NCBI RefSeq assembly: GCF_907164915.1
Contig: NC_061868.1
Coordinates: 26,407,819-26,471,818 of the forward strand
Reading direction: 5' to 3'
Origin: Impatiens glandulifera
Taxonomy: Eukaryota; Streptophyta; Magnoliopsida; Ericales; Balsaminaceae
Length of the DNA: 64,000 nt
Part shown: positions 21,024-31,224 of the stretch, in pieces
Layout: every line of letters starts with the position of its first letter
How positions within the stretch are numbered: position 1 is the first letter of the stretch
Notes under the pieces: model-generated
Databases searched by the model: none
What the model was told of the DNA's origin: nothing
The model's input: the letters and a program-made list of their open reading frames with translations, nothing else
Made by a program: the position numbers and the translations under genes

Positions 21024-21760
21024 ATGAACTCCGACCCACTTGCAAAGAAAATTCTCTTGGATGACTTCAACTCGATCTATCAATACGAAGATCACGATGT
21101 CAAAGAAATGTTCTTAGCCGTTGAAAGAAGCGGGCTACGAGGATTTCTGGAAAACAGATAATCCTCGACTACCTAGTAGTCGATGAATTCTTCCAGACTG
21201 CAAAGGAAGTGCATCGAGACATAATCGTTGCACGAGTTTACGGTCAGTCCTTTCTATTTAGTGAGACGGATTTCGCTGAATACTGCGGTTTGCCCACTAA
21301 AGGGATAACCGATCTAACCTACTCTCCGGTGACCATTGAAGAAATGTGTCATCGGTTCTCCAACTCTAACATCCCGGTTAGACCCTGGGATGCTAAAAGC
21401 CAACTCTCTCACAAGTACCAACTTCTTTGTGAGATTTTGGGAAAGTCCGTTCTGGGTAGAGAGAAAGGATACTACTACACCTAGAGGCTCTTCGAGATGA
21501 TGATTGCTGTTATGGTTGGGACACCAGTAAACTGGTCCTGGATCATCTTTAGCAACCTGAAGAAGATGATTCTCTCAAACAAAACCGTTTATGCTCCTCA
21601 GCTAAGCGGTTTTTGTGCTAGCCTGGATATCCACTCCGGACTCTTCGTCACTCTCCATCCGAAGCATGTGCTCACAAAGGAGAGAATCCAAGAGCTGATC
21701 GATCGGTGGGAAGCAGCTAAGACCAAGAAGAATCAAGCGGCCGGATCATCAAACGTTTAA
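21024..21760 (+). pseudogene. aORF1 of element B, broken accessory gene
   Basis: Starts at ATG 21024 (MNSDPLAKKILLDDFNS). A small deletion near 21160 relative to C creates TAA after GFLENR, and a TAG is at 21482 (from Gln). The remaining frames carry the family motifs FLFSETDFAEYCGLPTKG, SQLSHKYQLLCEILGKSV, FEMMIAVMVGTPVNWSW and APQLSGF. The unbroken version would be about 245 residues. It is closest to the C copy at 29972-30709 and is paralogous to aORF1 of A. Function unknown. Confidence 0.78.
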
Positions 21761-22198
21761 TTATTTCTCATCTCCTTTATCCTTTCCTAAACCGGTAATT
21801 TTGTTGTACTACCGGTTTAGTACTTTGCATTAATGAAAAACATTTCTTTCCTTTTTCGATCAAAAATCAAAGAAATCCTAAAGTAAATAATCAACATTAA
21901 ATGCGTCGTATCAAACCAAATCAAATCAATCTTGGAAACGGAAATATTCGCTTTCAAGAAGCATGCCTGATCCGATTAGACTATACATACCCTTATCCCC
22001 TTGAAAATTGACAAGGCATTTATGACCAGACATAAACGGTCTGATTTTTCAAAATATTCTCATTTAATGCACCCAACCGCTCACGCTATAAAAGGGGACC
22101 TAATCCTTCCTCTTTAAACACGCTTCCAATACGCTTCTCTCTCTAAGCTCTAATGTTCAAAGAACTCTGTTCGATTCTCAATCTCACTCTTATCCAAA
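21761..22198 (+). promoter_or_regulatory. Non-coding block and promoter before aORF2 of B
   Basis: A 438-bp spacer. TATAAAA is at 22087-22093, 106 bp before the ATG at 22199. No other feature seen. Confidence 0.5.
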
Positions 22199-22960
22199 AT
22201 GAATGCTGAACTACGAAGCTCAATCATAGTCAACTTCCAAGAAATAAGGAATGGCCGGTTTCACGACAGCATATTCCAACCGATTGTAGAATCGGGGCTT
22301 CAAGAATTTCTTGAAGGATCAGACACCATCCTTGAAGAGGAGGTGTACGAGTTCTTCAACAACGGGCATATTCTTAATGATGGTAGCATTCGGACCATCA
22401 TTGACGGGAAATTTCTTCGGCTTACCGAAGAACACTTTGCTCTATTCTTTGACCTTCCAACCGAGGGATTCTCCGACTTCCCAACTCCGTTCTTCCCGGC
22501 TAAGGAAGACTACGCCTATATCTTCTCCTCCTCCATCGAACCGGTCGCCGACCACGGAAAGAAGGAAAAACTCGCTCCTCAATACCAAGTCTTTCATAAC
22601 TTGGTTCAGCGGTCTATCATGGGCCGAATGTCCAACCAAAACTATACCCGGGAGGCTTTCGACATCATGATAGCCATCATTCGAAAATCGCCCATCAACT
22701 GGGCTTCCTACCTCCTCAACAATTTGAAGCAGCTCATCAACGCTCCAAGGGGAAGGATCGGTTTCGCTCCACAAATCATACGATTCTTGGAGGATCATTG
22801 CCGCAACCTCGGGCTCGGTGTTCCTGTCGGACCGGCCAACACCCTGACTCTATCCATGCTAGATAGATGGATATCGAGGATTGAGGAACGGACACCCGAC
22901 AACACCGTGACCAAATGGCTTGTCAGAATGATCGAAATGGATTGGATCGATCTAGTTTAA
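22199..22960 (+). CDS. aORF2 of element B, intact accessory protein
   Basis: An intact 253-residue ORF from ATG 22199 (MNAELRSSIIVNFQEI). Family motifs in order are IVNFQEI, ESGLQEFLEG (about 36-45), VYEFFNNG (52-59), FFDLPTEGFSDFPTP (about 84-98), a LAPQYQVFHNLVQRS segment, FDIMIAIIRKSPINWASYLL (about 155-174) and GFAPQIIRFL. It is the direct counterpart of aORF2 of A (shared LPTEGFSDFPT) and sits in the same position. The C copy is almost wholly deleted. The frame is open in an element whose gag and pol are wrecked. No enzymatic motif is visible. Confidence 0.8.
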   Translation: MNAELRSSIIVNFQEIRNGRFHDSIFQPIVESGLQEFLEGSDTILEEEVYEFFNNGHILNDGSIRTIIDGKFLRLTEEHFALFFDLPTEGFSDFPTPFFPAKEDYAYIFSSSIEPVADHGKKEKLAPQYQVFHNLVQRSIMGRMSNQNYTREAFDIMIAIIRKSPINWASYLLNNLKQLINAPRGRIGFAPQIIRFLEDHCRNLGLGVPVGPANTLTLSMLDRWISRIEERTPDNTVTKWLVRMIEMDWIDLV

Positions 22961-23445
22961 ATCTATCTGTACTTTCCGGTTTTCTAGTCATTTTGTTGTG
23001 CGACCGGAAAACCACTTCATTATTCTATGTTTAGGACTCATTTATAAAATTTCCCATTTCTAAAGTCTCCGGTTTTTCACATTACATTTCCTTTCGGTTT
23101 TAATCTGAATAAACAAAGGACTCCGGTTAAATCAAAATCTCAATCAAACTGAAAAAGTTTGAAAAACTTACCGCCCACGGTTTTACCGCGCACAAAAATT
23201 ACCGCCCATTGTATTCTCCGCATTTACCGCCGAAAATTACTGCAGTAACTTTTGGAGGGAAAGTTGACGCCAAAATCATAACCAAGTGATGGTTCATCTT
23301 CCAACCGTTCGAAACCGCCTCCTATATAAGTTCAAAATAGTTCATTTTCTACACAAGCTTTCTCTCTCTAAAATCTTAAAATCTTAAAAATCTCTCTGAC
23401 TTCCGATCATCGTTGTTCTTCATCCTCCTCTTTTACAAAATCATC
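22961..23445 (+). promoter_or_regulatory. Promoter of aORF3 in B
   Basis: A 485-bp spacer. It holds repeated ACCGCC-type words (23169-23232), the palindrome TTACTGCAGTAA at 23237-23248, and at 23252-23271 a match to TTGGAGGGAAANWTSNCGCC, the element shared with A (10987-11006) and C (29241-29260, minus). TATATAA is at 23334-23340, 106 bp before the ATG. The C copy has a perfect TTTGGCGC (E2F type) where B has TTTGGCGT on the minus strand. Confidence 0.55.
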
Positions 23446-24270
23446 ATGACTCTAGCAAAAGAACCCTTTCAATACATTATGCAGGTCGATTTCAGCGACA
23501 TCGACGAACACGCCGCGGAAGAGAACAAGGCAGTGCTACAATCGCTAAGGGATTCGGGATTGGAAACGTATCTGTCTGGTACGTTCATCGTGCACCCGAC
23601 GGAAGTTATGGAGTTTCTAGCGACGACGACTCTAACGAAGAGGACGGTCTCCGCCACCATGAATGGCAAAGCGGTTAACATCACGGAGGAGCTCTTTTTT
23701 GAAACACTCGGTTTGCCAAATACCGGGATGGACTTCAAAACAAGCCTGACAGACGCAGAATCCAATGCGGTCCGGTTGGTTATATCGGCTGACGACAAGG
23801 ATCTTGTGACACACTCAAGCCGGAAGAACAAACTCAAGTCGGAGTTCAAATGGCTGCTGAACATAATTTCAAGATCACTTCAGGGTAGAGGAGGAAACTT
23901 CGATAACCTGACCAAGCTGAAGTTGAAGATGATGATGGCAATTGTCCGCGGTGACAAGATAGACTGGGGAACCGTTCTGTTCGAACAGTTCTGCGAAATG
24001 GTAGTAAAGAAGGATGGCCGGGTTCAGGCCTTTGCAATGCAAATAATGAAGATTCTTAAGTTCCTTAATGTGGAACTTGGTGAAGGTGAACCGCTCCCAT
24101 CCGCCAACGTTCTTAACTCTGAGGAGATGAGCAAGAAGACTGCCAAAGCGGCCAAGCGGAAGTCCTCCAGAACGAAGTCATCAAAAGGAACCAGCTCATC
24201 CGCACCGGCTGGTGAAAGTTCAAAACAAGAAGATCCCAAGGGGAACGCGGTCCAAGCCGAGGCCTCTTAG
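23446..24270 (+). CDS. aORF3 of element B, N-terminal half
   Basis: ATG 23446 (MTLAKEPFQYIMQVDFSD) to TAG 24268-24270, 274 residues. Family domain in residues 1-215: MQVDFSDID, DSGLETYLSG, VMEFLATT, LGLPNTGMDF, NKLKSEFKWLLNII and KIDWGTVLFEQFCEMV. Residues 225-274 form a basic, Ser-rich linker (KRKSSRTKSSKG). The TAG is at exactly the same codon in the diverged C copy, and coding similarity continues past it in the same frame, so the stop is old and not a private mutation. Confidence 0.75.
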   Translation: MTLAKEPFQYIMQVDFSDIDEHAAEENKAVLQSLRDSGLETYLSGTFIVHPTEVMEFLATTTLTKRTVSATMNGKAVNITEELFFETLGLPNTGMDFKTSLTDAESNAVRLVISADDKDLVTHSSRKNKLKSEFKWLLNIISRSLQGRGGNFDNLTKLKLKMMMAIVRGDKIDWGTVLFEQFCEMVVKKDGRVQAFAMQIMKILKFLNVELGEGEPLPSANVLNSEEMSKKTAKAAKRKSSRTKSSKGTSSSAPAGESSKQEDPKGNAVQAEAS

Positions 24271-26235
24271 AAGAAAAAGGGAAGGAAGAAGACGTCCACG
24301 AAGAAAAGCTCAAACAAACCGGCAGACTCCGAGAAAACTCTCTCCTCGGATCATTCACCAAAAAGAACCGCAAACGTCTTTCAGCCCATTCCCATCAACA
24401 CAGTACATCCCTTTCCAGTCGACTCTCCACCATCAAGACAAACCGATCTCTCGGGGAGCCAAGAAACCGGGTCAGCATCGGAGGAATTAGAAGAGGTGAG
24501 TATTCATTCTGAAAACTCCAAGTCCCCCAACAAGAAACTCGATGAGATAATAGTTGAAGTAGGTTTAAAAACCTCAGAAGTCATAATGGACGCGGTCCAC
24601 AACACTGTTATTGAAACTGAAGACGACGTGACAAGTCTTCTTAAGCCAGCTGATTAGGTTGAGATACCCGGTCATAGTGAAACCCATCCGGTCGAAGAAA
24701 CGGCTAACACTAAGAACATCATCTCTCCGGCTCAAGAGGGAAATATTGAAGAAAAAGAACCATCCGGCTCGGCGGGGAACAAATCCGTTCAAACCGAAAC
24801 AACGCTCCGATCGGCCCAAGATGGTCCAGCCGATTCAACAATCACACCTGAAGGTCCAATTCAGGTTAACAAAGGCAAAGAAGTTCTACTTGAGGATTCT
24901 GCGGCAAAGGGAACAAGTGTTTTGCAAACCGGCCCACAACCTGAGATTGTAACCGAAGTTGAGGTCCCCATTTTAGAAGAAGAAGAGGAGGAAATGTTTC
25001 AGCAGTTCCTCCTGGATATGAACAAGGATGCTGGAGAGTTGGTCTCATCGTACCACCTGTGGGTCAAGCTTCGTTGCGAAACAAAGTTGTCAGACATGCT
25101 CCCCGACATCAGCGGTAACAAGCACTGGGAGAAACTTCTAGAATTAGAAGAAGAGGCTCTCAAGCTAGCAGGTACCAACGTCATTCAAGCCGCATTCAAT
25201 AAGACGTTGGCGATACACGAATACGCCCGGTTACATGCAATAGAAGATGCCTTGAGGGAGGCAGAAGGGGCAACATTAACTCCAATAGAATCAAGAATGT
25301 TTGAGCGGTTTCACTCGGTGCGTGATAAACTCATTCTAAGTGTTGACAGGCTCGAAGCAAAATGGAGGAACGAGTGCAAACATGTTTTAACTCATGCCGA
25401 TCTCTATCAAAGTAAACCTTTCTTCGTTACCGGAGAGTCCTCCATGACAGCAGAAAACCGGAGCAGTGATCCTCCACAGACTGATAAGACTCCGGAACTT
25501 GAGCAAGTAAATCAAATAGTGGTTGATACACTCATATCTTCTCTTCACAAATACAGCATTGCTACCGATGAGAAGATTGCAACCGTTGAAACCAATTTGA
25601 CAAAGACTATCCGGGCATCCATTCAAACCGAAATTGCCAACACCGCCCAAACATCGATCAAGTCGATGATAGATGAAACCGTGCAAACTTCAATCAAGTC
25701 AATGATCGCCGAATCCGTCCAAACCGCAACCGCTCCTTTAATCCACATGTTGCAGGCTATGGCCGCTCAGATTGTAGAGTTGTCCAAACTTCAAGTCAAC
25801 AAAACTCAAGCGCAAATCAGTTCTGATGCCGAAACTACAAAGAAACTTCACGACGAAGAAAAGGGGAGGGAACGGTTGAGGAAGGAAATTGAGGACAAAG
25901 ATCATGAGTTGGCCAAACAATGCAATGAGGAAGAACAGGCCGCTCTACAAGAATCCACACCGGCTCAACCCTCGCACTATATGAAGACAAGAAATAAGAA
26001 TAAACGGAAAGCGGTTGCGGCTGTAATGAAGCTAGCAGAACGAAGTGGTCAGGGAGAGATTCAACTGGTCGGACTAAACGAAGAACCTCTTGACGAAGAA
26101 GAAGAAGAAGAGGATCTCAAACAACTCAATCGCCGAAAGAAGAAAGCAGTCGAAATTCCAAGTACCAGGCCGATTGTTGCTCAACCGTCTTGCCCACCAA
26201 GACCAGTAAGTGGCAGTTTCGGATTCGGCAAATGA
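24271..26235 (+). pseudogene. aORF3 of element B, C-terminal half (coiled coil)
   Basis: Same frame as the N-terminal half. The first 110 codons match the C copy without an obvious ATG start, which suggests read-through of the TAG at 24268 or an ancestral fusion. A TAG at 24655 (CAG in C) breaks it further; the longest remaining open part is 24922-26235 (437 codons). The domain has an acidic start, a LWVKLRCETKLSDMLPDIS helix matching A, repeated QTSIKSMI units, a coiled coil around 25740-25960, and a basic TRNKNKRKA cluster. It ends GSFGFGK at 26235, 8 bp before the palindrome arm ends. Confidence 0.75.
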
Positions 26236-26243
26236 ACTCCCGG

Positions 26244-26285
26244 TTTCGGACATCGAATTGCCATCCGGTCCATACACTTGAGATG
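26244..26285. repeat. Spacer at the centre of the giant inverted repeat
   Basis: Up to AACTCCCGG (26243) the plus strand is element B. From CCGGGAGTT (26286) onward the sequence is the reverse complement of the same region of a relative (element C). The 42 bp between have no partner. Left arm: 15446-26243 plus 368-1812; right arm: 26286-37678. The arms are about 85-90% alike by eye at protein level. Confidence 0.9.
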
Positions 26286-26293
26286 CCGGGAGT

Positions 26294-29064
26294 TCATTTG
26301 CCGAATCCGAAACCGCCACTTACTGGTCTTGGTGGGCAAGACGGTTGAGCAACAATCGGCCTGGTACTTGGAATTTCGACTGCTTTCTTCTTTCGGCGAT
26401 TGAGTTGTTTGAGATCCTCTTCTTCTTCTTCGTCAAGAGGTTCTTCGTTTAGTCCGACCAGTTGAATCTCTCCCTGACCGCTTCGTTCTGCTAGCTTCAT
26501 TACAGCCGCAACCGCTTTCCGTTTATTCTTATTTCTTGTCTTCATAGAGTGCGAGGGTTGAGCCGGTGTGGATTCTTGTAGAGCGGCCTGTTCTTCCTCA
26601 TTGCATTGTTTGGCCAACTCATGATCTTTGTCCTCAATTTCCTTCCTCAACCGTTCCCTCTCCTTTTCTTCGTCTTGAAGTTTCTTTGCAGTTTCGGCAT
26701 CAGAATTGATTTGCTCTTGTGTTTTGCTCACTTGGAGTTTGGACAACTCCCCAATCTGAGCAGCCATAGCTTGTAACATATCGACTAAGGGAGCGGTTGC
26801 GGTTTGGACGGATTCTGCGATCTACGATTTGACTGAAGTTTGCACGGCTTCATCTATCATCGACCTGATCGATGTTTGAGCGGTGTTGGCCATTTCGGTT
26901 TGAACTGATCCCCGGATTGTGTTTGTTAGATTGGTTTCAATGGTTGCGATCTTCTCATCGGTTGCAATGCTGTAGTTCCCAAGGCAAGAAGTAAGTGTAT
27001 CGATCACCACTTTCTTTACCTACTCTAGTTACGGAGCTTTATCAGTTTGAGGAGGATCACTTCCCCGGTTTTCTGCTATCATGGAGGTCTCCCCGGCACC
27101 AAAGAAAGACTTGCTTTGATATAGATCGACATGAGTTAAGTGATGTCTGCAATCGTTCCTCCATTCTGCTTCAAGCCGGTCAATATTCTTAAAGAGGTTT
27201 TCACGCACTGGGTGAAACCGCTCAAACATTCTCGCTTCGATTGGAGTTAAGGTTGCTTCTTCTTCCTCCCTTAATGCATCTTCTAATGCATGTAACCGGG
27301 CACATTCTTGAATCACCGCGGTTTTGCTGAATGCGGCTTGGATAACATTGGTATTTGCCAGCTTGAGAGCCACTTCTTCTAATTCTAGGAGTTTCTCCCA
27401 GTGTTTGTTACCGCTCATCTCCGGGATCATATCTAACAACTTTGTCTCACAACGGAGTTTTACCCATAAATGGTATGGTGATATCAACTCACCAGCATCT
27501 TTGTCCATATCCAGTAGGAGCTGCTCAAACATCTTCTCCTCTTCTTCTGCAGAAATGACGACCTCGGCCTCGGTTATAATCTCAGGTTGGGAACCGGTTT
27601 GCATAACACCTTTTCTCTTTACCGCCGAATCTTCGAATAAAACCTCTTTGCCCTTGTTAACCTGAACTGGCCCTTTAGGTATTAAAGTTGAATCAGCTGG
27701 CCCATCTTGGGCCGATTGGAGCGTTGTATTGATTGGAACGGACTTGTTCCCCACTGAACCGGATGGTTCTTTTTCTTCAGTATTTCCCTCCTGAGCCAGA
27801 GGGGTGATGTTCACAGTTTTGGCCGTTTCTTCGACCGAATGGATTTTACTTTGATCGGGGAACTCAACCTGATCAGCTGGCTTAAGACGACTTGACACAT
27901 CGTCTTCGGTTTCCTTAACAATGTTTTGGACTACGTCCACAATAACCTCTAAGGTATTTAAACCTACGTCGGCCATTACCTCATCGATGTTCTTGTTTTC
28001 AGAGTGAATACTAACCTCTGCCGCCTCCTTCGATGTTGACTCGGCTTCTAGGCTCCCCGAGGGTTCGGTTTGCCTTGGTGATTGAGAGTCGATATGGATG
28101 GGATGAACGGTTTTGATGGGAATAGGCCGAAAGATGTCTCTGGTTCTCTTTGGCGAATGATCCGATGAAAGAGTTTTCTCGGAGTCAGCTGGCTTGTTGG
28201 AGATCTTCTTTGCGGATAACTTCTTACTTCCCTTTTTCTTCTAGGAGGCCTCGGCTTGAACCGCCTTCCCCTTGGGATCTTCTTGTTTTGAACTTTCTTC
28301 AGCCGGTGCGGATGAGCCGGTTCCCTTTGAAGACTTCGTCCTGGAGGACTTCGGTTTGGCCGTTTTGACAGACTTCTTAATCATTTGCTCTGAGTTAAGA
28401 ATGTTAGCGGGTGGGAGCGATTCACCTTCACCAAGTTCCACATTAAGGAACTTAAGAATTTTGACAATTTGCATCGCGAAGGCCTGAACCCGGCCATCCT
28501 TCTTTATCACCATCTCACAGAACTGTTCGAAGATAACGGCTCCCCAATCTATCTTGTCACCGCGGACAATCGCCATCATCATTTCATCTTAAGTTTAGTC
28601 AGGTTATCGAAGTTACCTCCTCTACCCTGAATTGATCGAGAGATTATATTCAGCAACCACTTGAACTCCGGTTTCAGTTTGTTCTTCCGGCTTGAATGAG
28701 TCACCAGATCCTGATCGTCAGCCGATATCACCAACCGGACCGCGTTGGATTCTGCATCGGTTAGGCTAGTCTTGAAGTCCAACCCGGTATTCGGCAAACC
28801 GAGTGCTTCAGAGAAAAGCTCCTCTGTGATGTTAACCTCCTTGCCGCTGACGGTGGCGGAGACTTTCCTCTTCGTTAAAGTCGTCGTCGCCAGAAACTCC
28901 ATAACTACCATCGGGTGCACGACGAACGGACCAGATAAGAACGTTTCTAATCCTGAATCCCTCAGCGATTGAAGCACAGCCTTGTTTTCCTCTCCGGCGT
29001 GTTCGTCGATGTCGCTGAAATCGACCTGAAACATCCATTGAAAAAGTGCTTTACCTAGAGCCAT
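26294..29064 (-). pseudogene. aORF3 of element C, broken
   Basis: ATG at 29064 (MALGKALFQWMFQVDF). A frameshift near 28580 lies inside the family domain. TAG at 28241-28243 is at the same codon as in B. Stops at 27029 and just after it, and at 26822 (ATG to TAG), hit the coiled-coil half. Otherwise it is co-linear with the B copy to GGFGFGK at 26294. The segment after the shared TAG is open for about 400 codons. Between B and C, changes are spread over the whole gene. Confidence 0.8.
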
Positions 29065-29460
29065 GTTGATCTTGTGAATGAAAAAAGATGAAGAACAGTG
29101 ATGAACGGAAGTTAGAGAGCCTTTGAAGATTTGAGATTTTTAGAGAGAGAAAGCATGTGTAGAGAAAGAACTGCTCTGGACTTATATAGTGGGCGGTTTC
29201 GAACGGTTGGAAGACGAACCGTCGCTTGGTTATTATTTTTGGCGCCATCTTTCCCTCCAAAAGTTACTACAGTAACTTTCGGCGGTAAATGCGAAGAATA
29301 CAATGGGCGGTAAATTTTATGCGGTAAAACCGTGGGCGGTAAAATTTTCAAACTTTTCATTTTTGCTTGAGATTTTGATTGACCGGAAGCTTTGTTAACC
29401 GGAAGTTTTGTTTAACATGAAGTCTAATGTTTATTGATTTCGAAACCGGAAAGAAAGATA
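29065..29460 (-). promoter_or_regulatory. Promoter of aORF3 in C
   Basis: On the minus strand: TATATAA (plus 29182-29188), the conserved TTGGAGGGAAA...CGCC element (29241-29260), which here contains a perfect TTTGGCGC site on the plus strand (29238-29245), a near-palindrome GTTACTACAGTAAC (29263-29276), and several ACCGCC words (29280-29343). Confidence 0.55.
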
Positions 29461-29553
29461 TTCTATGATCGGTTGAAAGATGGTATCGTGAAACCGGCCA
29501 TCTTTGGTTTATTCGAAGTTGACGACGATTGTGTTTCTTAGTTCAGCAGTCAT
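29461..29553 (-). pseudogene. aORF2 of element C, remnant of the first codons
   Basis: ATG at 29553 starts MTAELRNTIVVNFE, matching MNAELRSSIIVNFQ of B, then a stop. About 30 further codons are recognisable (GRFHDTIFQPII), after which the sequence jumps to the region that in B lies past the aORF2 stop. About 790 bp, nearly all of the gene, are deleted relative to B. Confidence 0.8.
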
Positions 29554-29971
29554 TTTGGGGAAGAGTGGGAATGGGAATCGAAAGGAGTTCTTTGAGCTTT
29601 CAAGCTTTAGAGAAAGAGGAGTAATGGAAGCGTGTTTGAAGATGAAGGATTGAGCCCTTTTTATAGCTTGAGCGGTTGGGTGCATTAAATGAGAATATTT
29701 TGAAAAATCAGGCCGTTTATGTCTAGTCATAAATGTTTTGTCAATTTTAAAGAGGATAAGATTGTGTCTAGTCAAATCGGATCAGGCATGCTTCTTGAAA
29801 GCGAATATTTCTGTTTCCAAGAGTGATTTAATTTGGTTTGATACGGCGCATTTAATGTTGGTCATTTACTTTAGGATTTTCTGATTTTTGACTAAAATGG
29901 AAAGAAAAGATCTTCATTAATTCAAGGTGTCAAACCGGTAGTACAACAAAATTACCGGTTTGGGGGATGAT
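29554..29971 (-). promoter_or_regulatory. Spacer between aORF1 and aORF2 of C
   Basis: A 418-bp non-coding block with a minus-strand TATAAAA (plus 29659-29665), matching the B spacer 21761-22198. Confidence 0.5.
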
Positions 29972-30709
29972 TTAAACATTAGATGACCCATCCGCTTGAT
30001 TTCTCTTTGCCTTAGCTGCTTCCCATCGGTCGATCAGCTCTTGGACTCTCTCCTTAGTGAGCACGTGCTTTGGATGGAGAGTGACGAAAGGTCCGGAATG
30101 GATATCCAAGCTAGCGCAAAAACCGCTTAGCTGAGGAGCGTAGCCGGTTTTGTTTGAAAGAAGCATCTTCTTCAGATTGCTGAAGATTATCCATGACCAA
30201 TTTACCGGTGTCCCAACCGTAACAGCGATCATCATCTCGAAAAGCCTTTGGGTGTAGTAATAGCCTTTCTCTCTGCCCAGAACGGACTTTCCCAGAATCT
30301 CACAAAGAAGCTGGTACTTGTGAGAGAGTTGGCTTTTAGCACCTCAGGGTCTAACCAGGATGTCAGAGTTGGAGAACCGATGACACATTTCTTCCATGGT
30401 CACCGGAGAATAGGTTAAATCGGTTACCCCTTTAGTGGGCAAACCGCAGTATTCAGCGAAATCCGTCTCGCTGAACAGAAAGGACTGGCCGTAAACTTGT
30501 GCAACGATTATGTCTCGATGCACCTCCTTTGCGGTCTGGAAGAATTCATCGACTACTAGGTAGTCGAGAATGAATCTGTTTTCAAGAAACCCTCTTAGCC
30601 CGCTTCTTTCAACGGCTAAGAACATTTCTTTGATATCATGATCTTCGTATTGGTAGATTGAGTTGAAATCAGCCAATAAATTTTTCTTTCCTAGTGAGTT
30701 GGAGTTCAT
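29972..30709 (-). pseudogene. aORF1 of element C, one nonsense codon
   Basis: ATG at 30709 (MNSNSLGKKNLLADFNS) to the stop at 29972. It is co-linear with aORF1 of B and, apart from a Trp to TGA change near 30346 (TGG in B), is one open frame of about 245 codons. Family motifs: SGLRGFLENR, VVDEFFQTA, FAEYCGLPTKGVTDL, FEMMIAVTVGTPVNWSW and APQLSGF. Confidence 0.8.
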
Positions 30710-31224
30710 GTTCTTGAGATGGTTTAAGCTCTAGACAATTTTTTTTGTGAATAGTGAATTTTGTGAAGAGTTGTGAGGATTTGAGGGTGGTTTATATAGC
30801 CAGGGGTTCGGCTAGATCAATAGGTTAAGAATGCTTAGTGATGTCATCAATTAGTTAATAGGCTTTAACTTGTTGAAGTGTATAATGTTTATTTCCAATG
30901 CAAAACTAATTATTACCAAGATATTCATGCTGACAAAAATCTATTGACAAGATGTGAGTCTCCCTCTCTTGATGATGGACACATGTCGTCATCTCGATTG
31001 CGATAGACTGTATTTATTTATTACAGGCTTCATTTCTCAAGGTATGCATGAAAACGCGGTTGACTGTCTCAAGTTAACCGGAAAAGTTCATTCCATCGAA
31101 ACCAGAGTGCATTAGTACTAAGCGGTTTTCCATGACCGGTTTCAGTTGAATATATTGTTCCTATTATGAAGAAATGTTGAGTCACATCACCATTTGTTCA
31201 ACTTTGGATTACATATATCCACTT
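30710..31224 (-). promoter_or_regulatory. Promoter block before aORF1 of C
   Basis: Minus-strand TATATAA at plus 30792-30798, 83 bp before the ATG. The block is shorter than in B because about 190 bp around the end of pol are missing. The junction lies at AAGTCTCC near 31303, where B has two AAGT words. Confidence 0.5.
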
